Positions 9,946 through 21,329 of a DNA stretch of 64,000 nucleotides are shown in pieces. This DNA comes from Mycteria americana (lineage: Eukaryota > Chordata > Aves > Ciconiiformes > Ciconiidae), in assembly GCF_035582795.1 (NCBI RefSeq), contig NC_134379.1, positions 2,170,001 through 2,234,000 of the forward strand. Reading direction: 5' to 3'. Positions within the stretch are counted from its first letter, which is position 1; every line of letters starts with the position of its first letter. The notes below the pieces were generated by a model. It saw nothing but the letters and a program-made list of their open reading frames with translations, did no database searches and had not been told where the DNA came from. Both the position numbers and the translations under genes were made by a program.

Positions 9946-12900
9946 AAGACAAGGGTCATTTTTAAAACGGCGTCTTAAGTTGTAACGTTTTTTTGGAGAA
10001 CTAAGCTTTGAATTGTCCAAACTTGCTGTTTCCCTCCCATAACAGTCGCTCTGAATACGCTGCTTGAGTGGTTTCTCTTGGCATTTCAACAGTAACATGA
10101 AACTGCCCAGATAGCATCTTTGGAGCCTGAACTATAAAGCTGGTATGTTGGGGGCCTTCAATTTTAAATAGTGCCTCAATGTTATCTAAGTTATTTAACT
10201 TGCATGTAGAAAAAAAGATGCAAAAATACAGTCTGTGATTTTTTTCAGAGAAACGCTGAGTACGCTGATAAGACAAGGAAAGTGTGTAAGTGTGAAAATA
10301 TTTCCCATAAAAGGGGATGGTGGCAGAGCTCGTTTTATTTATGCAGATTTATATGTAAGCAAAAAGATTTCATATGCACACGCTGTAGCATGTCTTAATG
10401 CAAACGAAAAACACAGCACGCTTTGACGGTGTGAATTTTTCCTGAAAGCCAGCCTGAAAGGACACGCACACAGGTAGAGATTTAAAGAAAAGCCACCCAG
10501 AAGAGCAGGCTGCATCGACGGCGTTTTGCGTGGATAACACCACCTGAATTCAAATCACGCCTGGAAGGCATTGTGAAAATGCTCATTTTTAGAAATTCTG
10601 AAACGTTGCTCTTTTTTCTTCGTTAGAACAGCTACACCGTTACAGCTGTTAAGCACGATGTGCTCGGCAGAGCCGTGATCGTAAGGTCCCCGGAGCAGAC
10701 TGCTGAGGTCTTCAATGGGACCTTCCGGTGCAGCCCGGACCCGTTCCTGCAGCCGTGGGCCACCTCGTCACCCCGGGCTGGCTGAAGGGGCGCAAGGAAG
10801 CAGAATCTAGTTGAATGGTATGTGGTTATTTGTCTTGCTAGTAGCAATTAAAGGTTAATTTGAAAAAAAAAAATAATAAAAAAAAAACATCAGGGGTTTT
10901 GATGTGATTTTTGCTGTCTTGTTTCTATGTTACTCGGATTTTCAGCGCCTGGTTTCACCGTTGATTCCCACGTGCCAGCGCAGCGTATCTGGGGGTGGGG
11001 AGGGGAAGAGGCAGCGGTTAGCACAGAGTGAAAAGTTTAAATGAGCCCCCAAACCTGTTTTAATTGATTTCTTTCCCTGGGAAAATATTTATGTTCATAC
11101 AGGGCGCTGCGGGCTCCTTCTGCCCACTCTCCGTTGCTCCCTGCCTCCCGCTGTCACTGAATATTGCAGCAGCCAGTTTCATTCCTCTTCCCTCTCCCTG
11201 CCTGGTGGGATGCTCCAAAGCCTGACACGGACGGAGGAAAATGCATGCAAAATGTTAATGAAAATAAACCTGCTAAGGTTTACTCCTGCTAAGGAATAAA
11301 TGAGCGAAAAGGAGTGTATCCTTTTGGGTTGCTCATTTCAGAAGGATCCTCATGGTTAGGCAGAGATCGGCCAGGGAGGGTTTCCCCTGCAACCGCTCCT
11401 TCGCTCCTTTTTCTTTTGCTATTTTTATTTCTCTGTGCGTTTCTCGGAGCTGCCTCCTTTCCCCTCGACGCCTTCCCGCGCCCCAGGCGTGCGGCATACG
11501 GCCGGCTGAGCTGTCTGCGCCGGGATCCGCTGAGGACCCGCTGCTGTAGCAGCTCGCCGACCCCGCTCGGCACCTCCTTTCCCACCACTTGGGCTTCAAC
11601 TCGGAGCGAACGATGCCATCCCGATACAGGGGACTGAAATAGCAAGCGGTGACAAAACACCGGGGAGGTAACGCCGAGCGAGCCGGCCCTTGCAGCAAGA
11701 GCCCCGTGCCGCAGGGCTTATTAAACAGGCAGCATTTTGTACGTGTCCATTAGAGGTATCGATAGCTTCTTATTTGGTGTGCGGCATCTGCCACCTTCCC
11801 CACCAGGAAACCGCAGTGCCGCGGCACAGCCGTCAGCTGCCCTGCTACGGGCAGCGAGAGCGCTGCATTTAGACATCGTGGTGGCCGTGCCGCCGAGCCT
11901 CAGGAGCGCGGATAGAGCTGAATCTTTTTGTTCTCCAAAAATAACCCCGATTTGCTAGGCCTCAGTGGTTTTTAAAAGGAGGTTTTCCATTAGCTTTCCG
12001 TCAGAGAGCCGCTGGCAGCGCTGCCCACGTCCCCGCTCCCTGTGAAAAGAGACGGTGGGACGCGGCCCCCGTGGCACTAATGTGGGTTTGCTGATTTTTT
12101 TAATCGAAGGAAGTAGAATGAATGAGGAATGCATTAAAATCTGTTTCAAGCAGAACATTTTTAAATACAAATACAGTTTTAGGAACTGTTTCGTTGACAT
12201 GCGTAACTTTATGTAAACATTTGAGAAAGACGAGGGATTGCGATAACCGCTTGAATACAAAAAGTCACGCAGACCAAGGTAGGAGTGACACCGAACCATG
12301 TATTTTTACTGTCTGAGCTCAGTGAAAGGCAAACAAACGAGGAAAAATAAACTAGACGTTTACAAAAGGCCCGGGGCGGGAGCAGTTGCCAAATGCCCGA
12401 GCAGTTTGCCGAGCCCAGTGCCCCGGCTAAAAGGTACTGCTAAAAGGCCACCTTATTATCCAGACGTTCCCTGTTTAGGAAACCTCACAGTTCATATCCA
12501 AATCATTCTTCAAGAAGGTGAAAGGTGCAAAATCAACTGCTTTTAAATTAGCAAGTTAAAATACGTAGTCAAAAATTAGGAGTGAAAACACCCTGCCCGT
12601 CTTCTACGGGCAGTGGCTGGCCTTCACTCTGCTGCGCGGGGCGAAGCAAAAACGGGACGGTTTTCATTTCTCGTATGGTACCTGACTTACTGGTACCATG
12701 ATAGCCCAAATAAAATATGAAATCAAAGAAGAAAGCTCTTTTTTTTCTTTTTCCAAGTATGCCTTTTGGGTGCAGTTGCTCGAGGATAGTAAATAAGAAT
12801 AGCAGATCGTTGTAATTTAGAGGCAGCACCCAAGCACGAACGTTGGATATTATTTTGATAGTTTCCCAGGAAGCACATTAACATTTTTATACTCTGAAAT

Positions 12901-15006
12901 ACCACACATGAGAAAGAAAGGATCAAAGGAGCAGCGAGCTTCATGGGATGAGGAGGTCTGGGAGAGCTGGGCTGGCGAGGGCGGGAGCCGCAGCACCAGT
13001 AAAAGCCGCGTTTCCTCCATGGGAACCAGTTACCCATAAACCCGACGCTTTGGATAACGTTGTGGCGTGTCAGAGGACTTCCCCGCTTCCCTCTTTTGCC
13101 TTTCCGTAACAGAGGTTTTCATTAGACGTGCACCGCTTCGTGTTTGAAGAGACACGGTGGGTGTTTTGCAACGGGAACTGGATTTGCTGGGTTTACCCGC
13201 CGCAGCGCCGCTGTGAACTGAGAAGGAAGCCAGTGGGGAGGGGGGACACAGCGGGGCAAAGCCCCTCCAGAGCAGACCGGTAAAGCACGCTGTGCTGAGT
13301 GCCTTCCCATGCCAGCCCTCGTTTCTCCTCGTTGCGGCAGGCCGGTTTCAAGCCCAGCGCAGGTTAGCGTTGCCTTCGGGGGGGCTTTGCTGGCCCCCGG
13401 GGCTGCCACCCCCTAGCACGGTGTTCTCCACCGACGCGGTCCCCGGGACCACCTCCCCTCGCTCCCTGCGCAGGGGGCTGCAGCTGCAATCTTTTGGTTT
13501 GAGGCGGCGGTGGTGCGTAGCCGGGCTGTGCACGCACACACGCGCGCTGCTTCGAGGTCCGTCACGTTCCCGTTACGGCCCGCGTGGCCGCAGCTCGCTC
13601 TGCCCAGGGCCATCATCCCCTGCGAGGCTGCATTGCTGTTAACAGCAAAGAAAGAACAATAAATGTGTGCTGCCGGTCCTCGGGGCGAACATAAAGCAGT
13701 GTCTCCGTATACTTTTGTTTGCTCTGAGAGCATCAAAGACATCAGTGAGTATTTTTTTTCCTCTAGGGCTTTTTTTCGTTTATTATTCCCCTTTTTATTT
13801 CTCCTCATCCTCCCGGGCAGAGGGCAGCTTCGCTTCCTAACTGCTTGCCGGTTTGGAGTTAAACGCGAGCTGAGCGCTGTGATGGACCGGGGCTGAAGTG
13901 CCCCTGAGCACTGGTGGGACTGGGCTGAACTGGAAACGCACCTTCCAGACACCCGCGTTGGTGGTTTACACCGAGGGCACGGGTTTGGGTGCAGCTCTGG
14001 CAGTGGCACGGGAGCCCGGGTGGCTTCTTGGTGCTCCACAGCAAAGGCAGCCGTGTTCCACGGCGGCTGACGCACGGGCTCGCGTGGAGCCCAGCGTGGA
14101 GGCAGAGCCGTCTGAGGCCACCGAGGGCTGTTTCCGAGGACGCGTGCCGTCCGTGCAGAGGTTTGCTCTCCTCCCACGGATATTTCCTTGCCGTGGGACC
14201 TAAGCAGCTGTTACATTCCCTTAAAAAAACACCACCTTTGCCAACTTCGGCAGTGTGTATTGTGTTCTCTGGAAACCTCTACTCTTCCCTCCCCATGAAA
14301 TGCATTCCTGACACCTCCTCCCCGTATCGCCCTGAATAGCTAGCACCCCTCGGAGCGGGGACGTGGCTGGACCCTGCCCAGTAATTCCCGCCGCGGGGGG
14401 TGCCGGGCAGGGGACGGGGTGTGCTCACAGCCCCAGACGTGAGTTACACCCCAATAAATCAAGTCCAGGCGTGTTTCGCTGCGTGCAGGTCAGGAACTGA
14501 GAGGAAACCCCCAGCGCAGCGATCCCCCGCCACGCAGCCCCGGCCCCAAGGGCAGCCCGCACCAGGCTGCCGGGGGTTGTCCCACTGTGAGGGGCTTCCC
14601 CGGGGCCCGGGTTGGGTGCTGGGAGGACACCACGAGATTTCATAAGCAGTAAAATACCAAAAGCTGAGTTTTTTCTGCCTGCCTCTGCACAGCACGCAGC
14701 CAGCACTGGAGCTCTGCGCTTTTTGGGTAGGTGCTGTGGCTGTTTAAGGATATCTCCCCAGCGTGGATCTGTCGCAGTGGGCGATGTTTGGCTGCTCGAC
14801 CCTTCTTATGCAGGGCATCTCTGTCAGGAGGAAGAGCCCCGTCACTGGCAGGAAAACGGGATTATTCCCTGCATCCCAACGGAAGAGCCGCCTTGCACCC
14901 ACGCTGGAGGTGCAAGCAGGGTTTCAGCCAACGGTTTATCAATAAGTCCCTTGCGCCTAGAGAAGGCACTGCCACGTTCCGTACCATCAGGCTTGTGGCA
15001 GGAGGT

Positions 15007-15086
15007 GAGCCGAGTCCCAAGGGCGGTGGGAGCCGAGTCCCAGGGGCGGTGGGAGCCGAGTCCCAGGGGCGGTGGGGTCCGAGCCA
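15007..15086. repeat. Short tandem repeat, 23-bp unit, about 3.4 copies
   Basis: GAGCCGAGTCCCARGGGCGG starts at 15,007, 15,030 and 15,053, with a degenerate fourth start near 15,076. The second and third copies are identical, pointing to recent slippage or unequal exchange. Confidence 0.85.
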
Positions 15087-16412
15087 CTCCGGTTTAGCAT
15101 CGCCGATTGTCCTGGCTCGTGCTGGAGGTGCCAGAGGGAGGTGGATACGGGCTGTGCTCCGCTCTGCCTCCCGGGTCCTGCTCTCGTGCTGTCGCTGAGC
15201 CTTCGCTTGCTGCTGCTGGTGGGAAGCTGGGATGTGAGCAGGGCTCTGCCTGAGGACAACCTTCCCCCCGCTACATTTCTAAGGCAGATTAAGCGGCAGG
15301 CAGAGAGCAGCCTTAAGCGTTCCTCTAATTAAAACAAAATCCCTTCTGGCCTCTTATATACAGAGAGATATTACAGACTTAAGGGATGTATAAAATGTAT
15401 ATTTATTGATCGGATCAACTGTTGCAGCTCCTTCCATAGCGTCCGGTGAGAGCATTAATAGACAAGTGACCGGGCTGGCGAGGAGGGCAGGGAAGGGGGG
15501 TTTGGCCGGTGCTTTCATTGATGCCAGCCCGCTGGGCTGCTGGCCCAGGCACCTGTGTCACAGCAAGCCCACGAATACCTGCCTGGTATATATATACATC
15601 TCTACGTATACATTTATACACATAGCTACCTAGCCAGGCATCACCCCCAGTGCCTGCCTGGGAGTCCCTGGTTCCTGGTCCTGCTTTGCCAGGCTGGTGC
15701 TGGTGCGGGCGTGGGTTTGCAGAGTTGCACCCGCAGTGGGTTGTTTCTGGCTGCTTTGCTTCTGAGTCCGCCTGCAGTGGCCGTTTTTTCGGTTGCAGGA
15801 ATGCAAGATCATTTCTGGTAAAGCCTTGGTAGTGATCGAGGGACAGGACGTGCTTTTCAGTGAGAAACAACCGACCGCTGGGAAGCTTTTGCAGGCTGAG
15901 ATTTTGTGCTTAGCAAGTTGCTGAACAACCCCAAGAAATATGAGTGTGTAGTGGAAATGTCTGCAGTCCTGGATTAAAACAGCACTGGCAGATGATGCTG
16001 TAGCTTCCACAACATAAACATTACAGAAAGATAGTGTAAATACGGGGGATTCTATTTTTTTTTCCTCATTTTTTCCCTCGCTCAGGCCAGGAACTGCTAG
16101 AGCTTAAATAAATCATTGCAGAAGTGAGACTGACCTAAATCATTTTACACAGCGGGGACCTTGTCTCCTGCTTTTGGAGCTTCTCGTAATTATGCTGTGC
16201 CAGAACAGAGTTTAAGTTGTCTGTACGGCAGCAGCTCCTTCCTACGCCCCGGGGAGCTCGGGGGAAGGTGTGAGATCAGCTCGCTTGTGGCAGCAAGGCT
16301 GCTGGGGAGACACAACCACCAGCTCGCGCGTGCCGGGGGAACCGGGGGGTATTTTGGGGGCTGCACCATCCCGTGCTTGGCGCTGCTGCTCCGCCGGGCT
16401 CGGCTTGTCCCC

Positions 16413-16918
16413 GCATGAGCACCCGGTCGGGTCAGGCGTGAGTGCCCAATTAATTCATGCGTAAGTGTCTAATCAGTGAACGCACAAGTGCCCAGTTAAT
16501 TTACATTTGAGCACCCAACGAGTTCATGCATGAGCACCCAATTAGCGCGTGCATCAGCACGCAATTAGTTCGTGCGTGAGTGCCCGGGAGGTGCACGAGT
16601 GCCCAACCAGTGCACGCGTGAGCGACCGAGAAGCTGCTGCATGAGCGTGCAGTGAACCCGCACACAGATTCACAATTACCAGTCCCACGCGTGAACGCCC
16701 AGTTAGCGCATCCGTGAATGCCTAATTACTGCGCACGTGAGCCCCGTTAGCGCGTGCATGAGCACCCGAGTAGTTCACGCATGAGCGCCCAGTTATTTTG
16801 CATATTGAATGCCCAATTAGCGCGTGCATGGCTGCTCCGTTATTTCATGCATGAGCACCAAGTGATTTACACGTGATTTCCCAGCTGGCTCAACTGCGAG
16901 CGCCCAGCGTGTTCCTGG
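16413..16918. repeat. Degenerate minisatellite, 23-bp unit, about 22 copies
   Basis: Near-continuous units of about 23 bp, with a core close to GCRTGAGYRCCCAATTAG followed by a five-base spacer, can be aligned from 16,413 to about 16,918; most are exactly 23 bp and a few are 19-27. Copies diverge strongly, so the array is old. The AATTA homeodomain core recurs in at least six units. The DNA on both sides is non-repetitive. Confidence 0.85.
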
Positions 16919-17176
16919 AGCGGGGGCACCCCTGGGGACTGCAGCCCGTGGCTGGCGCGCAGCAGGGAAGGCAGGAGCGTGGCAGAGCGGAGGTAACGCA
17001 GAGAGCGGCGCAGAGGCAGGGCTGCTGTGGATGTGCTGCGGCGATGCAGGAGGAAACCCCCACCCCGCAGCCAGCCCAAAGCAACCCGGCATGCCCTGGC
17101 ACCCCCGAGCTCGTCTGAGGGCTGCGCCGTGCTCTGCTCAGCCACAAAAAACCAACCCCGGCGAGTGCTGTGGCTC

Positions 17177-17220
17177 ACGGGAGGGTGGAGTAGATGATCA
17201 CAACAGCCTTTCCAGCCTTA
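17177..17220 (+). mobile_element. Possible decayed CR1 LINE 3' end
   Basis: GGAGGGTGGAGTAGATGATC followed by a CCTTTCCAGCCTTAA-like stretch resembles the 3' end of avian CR1 (GGTTGGACTAGATGATCTCC ... CCTTCCAACC). Only about 45 bp can be aligned, so this is tentative. Confidence 0.35.
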
Positions 17221-20200
17221 AAAATTTAGGAAGTCTTTGATGTGCAGGCAGGGCCCCTCGCAGATAAACCACGTTGGGTTTCGGGCTTGTGCTGGAGCAC
17301 CCAGCCCAAATGCTATAATGGGCGGCAGGGTAGAAAAGAAAAAATGGAGAAACTCAAGGGAAGAAGTCAAATTAACACGCATCCTTGCCCTGGCCCTGCA
17401 AGCACGCCGAGTCGGTGTCCTGAAACCCCCCCACCTTGCAGGCAGAGTGGGACCCCTGCAAAGCCCGCTGTGGGAGCGAAGCCGCAAGGCACAGTCACAC
17501 AGCGTGCGGTTTGATGTGACTTTTCCTTTGGTGCTGATGTTGTCTCTAAACCCGCCTTTCACTTGGGGAGAGATAAGATTAAAGGGAGTTCCCAGCTCTC
17601 TGCATCCAGCTGGGCTGGGAGCCTGGGCTGGGGGGCTGGGAGCTGGGAGCAGGGGGCTGGACGGCTCAGCCCGGCTGGGCTGCGTCACCCCCTCGTCCCT
17701 CCGCACGCACAAAGGCGGTTGTTACGTTCCCGTGCTAATACAACCCCACCGAGATCCCAGAGAGATATTTTTATTTATGGATCCTGCATGAACCGCACAC
17801 CGCAAGTCACTTGCAAAAACTTGCACAGAGCAGATGACCTGAATACATATTAATAAGGCTCACAAGTCGTTTAGTATTAGTTTTTTCTATCGTGCTTGCG
17901 GGATGGCAAGGAACGCACTACCTGGCGGAAAGCACTGTTTAGACAAAAAGCCGTCTCTAGCTCGTCACATCTGTAAGCCCGTTTGCCTCGGAGATAAGCC
18001 CAGGCTGCCTCCGCTGCCTCTGCTCCGGGACAGACCCCGGGGAGACGAGGAGCGGTAGCTCCGTGCACGCTGGAGCCACGAAAGGGCTGTGCTGGTTTTG
18101 GGGACGGGCAGGCAGGACATTGCATGGCCGCAGGCTGTGGCTGGGGGTTCCAGAGCCCCGGTGCGTGACGCCGATGCTGATGGGAAGCGTTTGACCCAGT
18201 CCTGGGTGCTTCTTGGGATGAAGGAGCGTTTCTCCCTGGGCAGGAACACCTCGACCCCTGCGCCAGCTCCCGGTAGCAATGATGGGTAGTGACCCCTTCG
18301 CCGGCTGGGGAACCTGGGGGACAGTCCCAGGTCTAGTATTCGTGCACTCCGGTCTCACTCGGGACTGAAAGCCTTTGCAGATCAGGCATGGGGACGAGGT
18401 GCTCAGAGTGCCAGGCATGGGGAGAACCTGGTTCCCCTTCCCTGGGGGACGTGAGAGCAACCCCTGGGAGACAGAAATGCGCCCAGACGGGATCTGTGCA
18501 GTGAAGAGGATGGCAGGTAGTGAAAATGCTTTATCATCCCAAATTTGTGAACAATAAACTGGGGGACTTGGGGTCTGCTATTGATGTTAATGGACTGCTT
18601 ACGGTGATCGAACCCTCAGCATCAGCGGTGGCAGCTCCCCGCTGGAGTTTTATAGAGCATTTCCTTTTATAGGGCATTTTCTTTTTCCACGGGATTTATT
18701 CAGGTTCCATAGCAGGGATTCAGGGAGATAATAACATACATTAACCAGGGCGCGGAAAACTGCTTCGCAAACAAGATTGATCAAAGCAGCCCAGGACTGA
18801 TAGCAAACGCTCCGTAATGCAGTTTGCAAAACACTTGCCAAAACAATTGACTCCTGGTAAAAAATAACTCGTGGGGCGGCCTCGGGGGGGCTGCGGCCGG
18901 TGAGGGACCTGGCCCAGCAGCCGGAAAGCTGGTGGCTGGGGACTGCAGCGATGAGCAGGGGCCAGATCCGGCTCCCCCTCGCCCAAGGCAAGTGCCAGGC
19001 TTTGGTATTGCGGTGCGAGCACCCGGGGGGAGCCGCTGGCCGGATCCTGCCCCCGGGCCAATGCGGGTGCTGGGGTGGCAGGTCATCGGGGTGCCCAGCC
19101 GCGTGGGGACCCGTCCCCCTGGCCAGTGCGTGCCACCCCACGGTGCCTCATGGACAGGCTCTCATTTGCCGGGGAGAACAACGTGTTTTGCGAGGGTCTG
19201 CAAGGCTCTCCCCCCGGCAGAAGCGGGATGCGGGGCTGAGCTGCTGGCAGTGCCTCCCTCTCACGCCCGCGTCTCGTTTCTGTGCAGATGCTTTGCAGCG
19301 TGTTTCTGCAAGGAGATCGGGAGCTGCCGGCTCCTCGCTCGATGCATCAGCCACAGGAGGATGATTATCAGTGATTGCGACGTCGCTAGACAAGGGAGAG
19401 TACCTGCAGCCGCCCCGGCTGGGATGTTTGCGCTCTGGCCGCAGCCGGCAGGACCTGACGGGGGGGGTTGTGTTGCTACGATGAAGTGGCCAAATCCCGC
19501 TTCGTGTGGAGCAGCCGCCCTGCTCTGGGGGTGCCCGGCTGTCGCTGCCGTGCCCACGCCCCCCGGGACACGCGGGGAGAGCGAGAAGGAGAACTGATAA
19601 AAGAAGGTGCTTCACTGCTGCCGTTGGTTTTATTTATTCTTCTTGGCAAAAGAGAGCGACGGATGGCGGAATCTGGAGAAGAGCGAGGAGGTGAGCAGAG
19701 GTGCAGGAGACGTGGCAGAGGAGGAGAGAGGGAAGGAATTCCTGCAGGGAGAGGAAACGAAGGCGACATTTCTGCAGTCATCTGCTGCGGACACGTGCTA
19801 CAAAATACATCAGTGTGCGGTGCCCACGGCGGGGCAGAGCAGAAGTAATGGGCTAAGTTGTAGCAAAGTGGGTTTAGGTTAAATAAGAAGAAAAATCTCC
19901 TATGGGAGTTGTTACCGTGGAGGTGCAGCGTGGAAGCAGAGCTGGTGCGATGCTGCAGCTGCACCAGCAGCCCAGCTTTCGGTTTCCCAGACCTCTGCGT
20001 TTCTTAGGGCAGACGCGCACAAAATCTGTGGGTTTTCACTTAAAATCGCCTGGGATTGGAAACACGTCTCGTGGGGAAGCGTGTGGCTGTGGGGCAGGAG
20101 GAGCACAGCCTTAGATGGCAAACTGCTCCTCGCCGCCAGGCCCTTTTCCTGTTAATCCCTGTGAAGCGCCTTATATAGTGCACTCGGAGGAATTTATAAA

Positions 20201-21319
20201 TAAATGCTTTTTGTCACGATTCAGGAACGCGTCTCCCTCCGCGGCATCTGAAGCACTTTCTTCCCTCAAGGCCACGCTCCTTCACGTGCAAAGAGCAGTG
20301 CCAAGCCTGCAGCGCCCGGCAGCGGCCACGGCCGGGGCTGTGCCGGGCAGGAGCGGGCTCCTCCGTGTTCTCTTGCTGCTGACCATTTTGGGGAAGGAGG
20401 CAGGACATAACCGGGACGGGGTTACACTGGGATTACTAGAGCAGCCACCCACACTGGAGCCGGCTCTGTGGACTGCTGACTGTCACCATTTGGGTTCAGG
20501 GCCACGGTTTTATACCTCGTCCCTCTTGCCCTGGGCTGAAGGCACCCGTGGGCGTCCCCGGGACGGGCAGGGCAGGAGGGAGGCGAGCGCTGCTTCTGCG
20601 CCCGCTTGCACTGGGAAGATACTGGGAGGTTTGAAGCGTGGGAGTCTCATGGGAAAGCCTGGGGCTCCCGTTGTACGGGACAGACAGGACGAGCATCGCT
20701 CAGCAGCTGCCTCTAGCCTTAAAACCTGCCGAGCCCCCGTCACCTGCCCCGGCCCAGCTCAGGATTAATAGTACAGTAAAAGCAGACGTCGTGGTTGTCA
20801 CTCTATCGCACGCGAGGATTAAGCAGAAACTCGTGGCAGCAGGAATGGAGATCTGACTTACAGCAGCTCAGATCCCTCCCCGCTAACGAAGCTCCTTCGT
20901 TAGTAAGGGATGGTGTAGCAATACGGGCTGGGCAACCTGGCTCTGCTGAGGGCGGTGGCGTTCCGACCCACGGGCCCGGCTCACCCGCAGCAGCAGCGCT
21001 GCAAGACTGGTTTGGTGTTTGCCGGATGCCGGAGCTCCTCGGAGGAGAAAAGCAGAGGGTTTGGGTTTCCTCCGCAGCTCAGTACTGGGGAGGGAGGGAG
21101 GGAGCTGCCTCCTCCAGCGCAGCCGGGCTGGTTCCCGTGCCTGCACCGGAGCCGGAGCCGGGCTCTGTGCCCCGTGGCGCTGCCGCCCTGGTGCAAACCG
21201 CAGCTCCGTTCTGGCCCAGCAAGGGGAGAGCCAAGGCTCTCCGCCTCCCGGTCTGGGATGCTCATTAAAAAAATCCACAAGACTCAGAGATCTGTTGCCT
21301 CAACAGAGACTCGGCAGAG

Positions 21320-21329
21320 CTATAAATAG
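21320..21329 (+). promoter_or_regulatory. MEF2-type site or TATA box
   Basis: CTATAAATAG is a perfect match to the MEF2 consensus YTAWWWWTAR and also a strong TATA box. No convincing exon starts downstream, so an isolated regulatory element is at least as likely as a promoter. Confidence 0.25.

Larger units (their letters stand above)
9361..16412. other. Intergenic DNA, no gene recognised
   Basis: Alternating AT-rich and CpG-richer stretches with numerous short ORFs on both strands, none resembling a protein family or flanked by a consistent splice structure. It contains a TAATC-rich cluster near 9,880-9,945 and a short 23-bp triplicate at 15,007-15,086. I see no tRNA or rRNA. Confidence 0.5.

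Noticed and set aside
13413-14177. 254-codon minus-strand open frame
   Set aside because: No recognisable domain, no splice context or CpG island and typical of GC-rich intergenic DNA.
16413-16918. CRISPR-like array reading of the 23-bp repeat
   Set aside because: Units are contiguous without spacers and the genome is vertebrate; it is a minisatellite.
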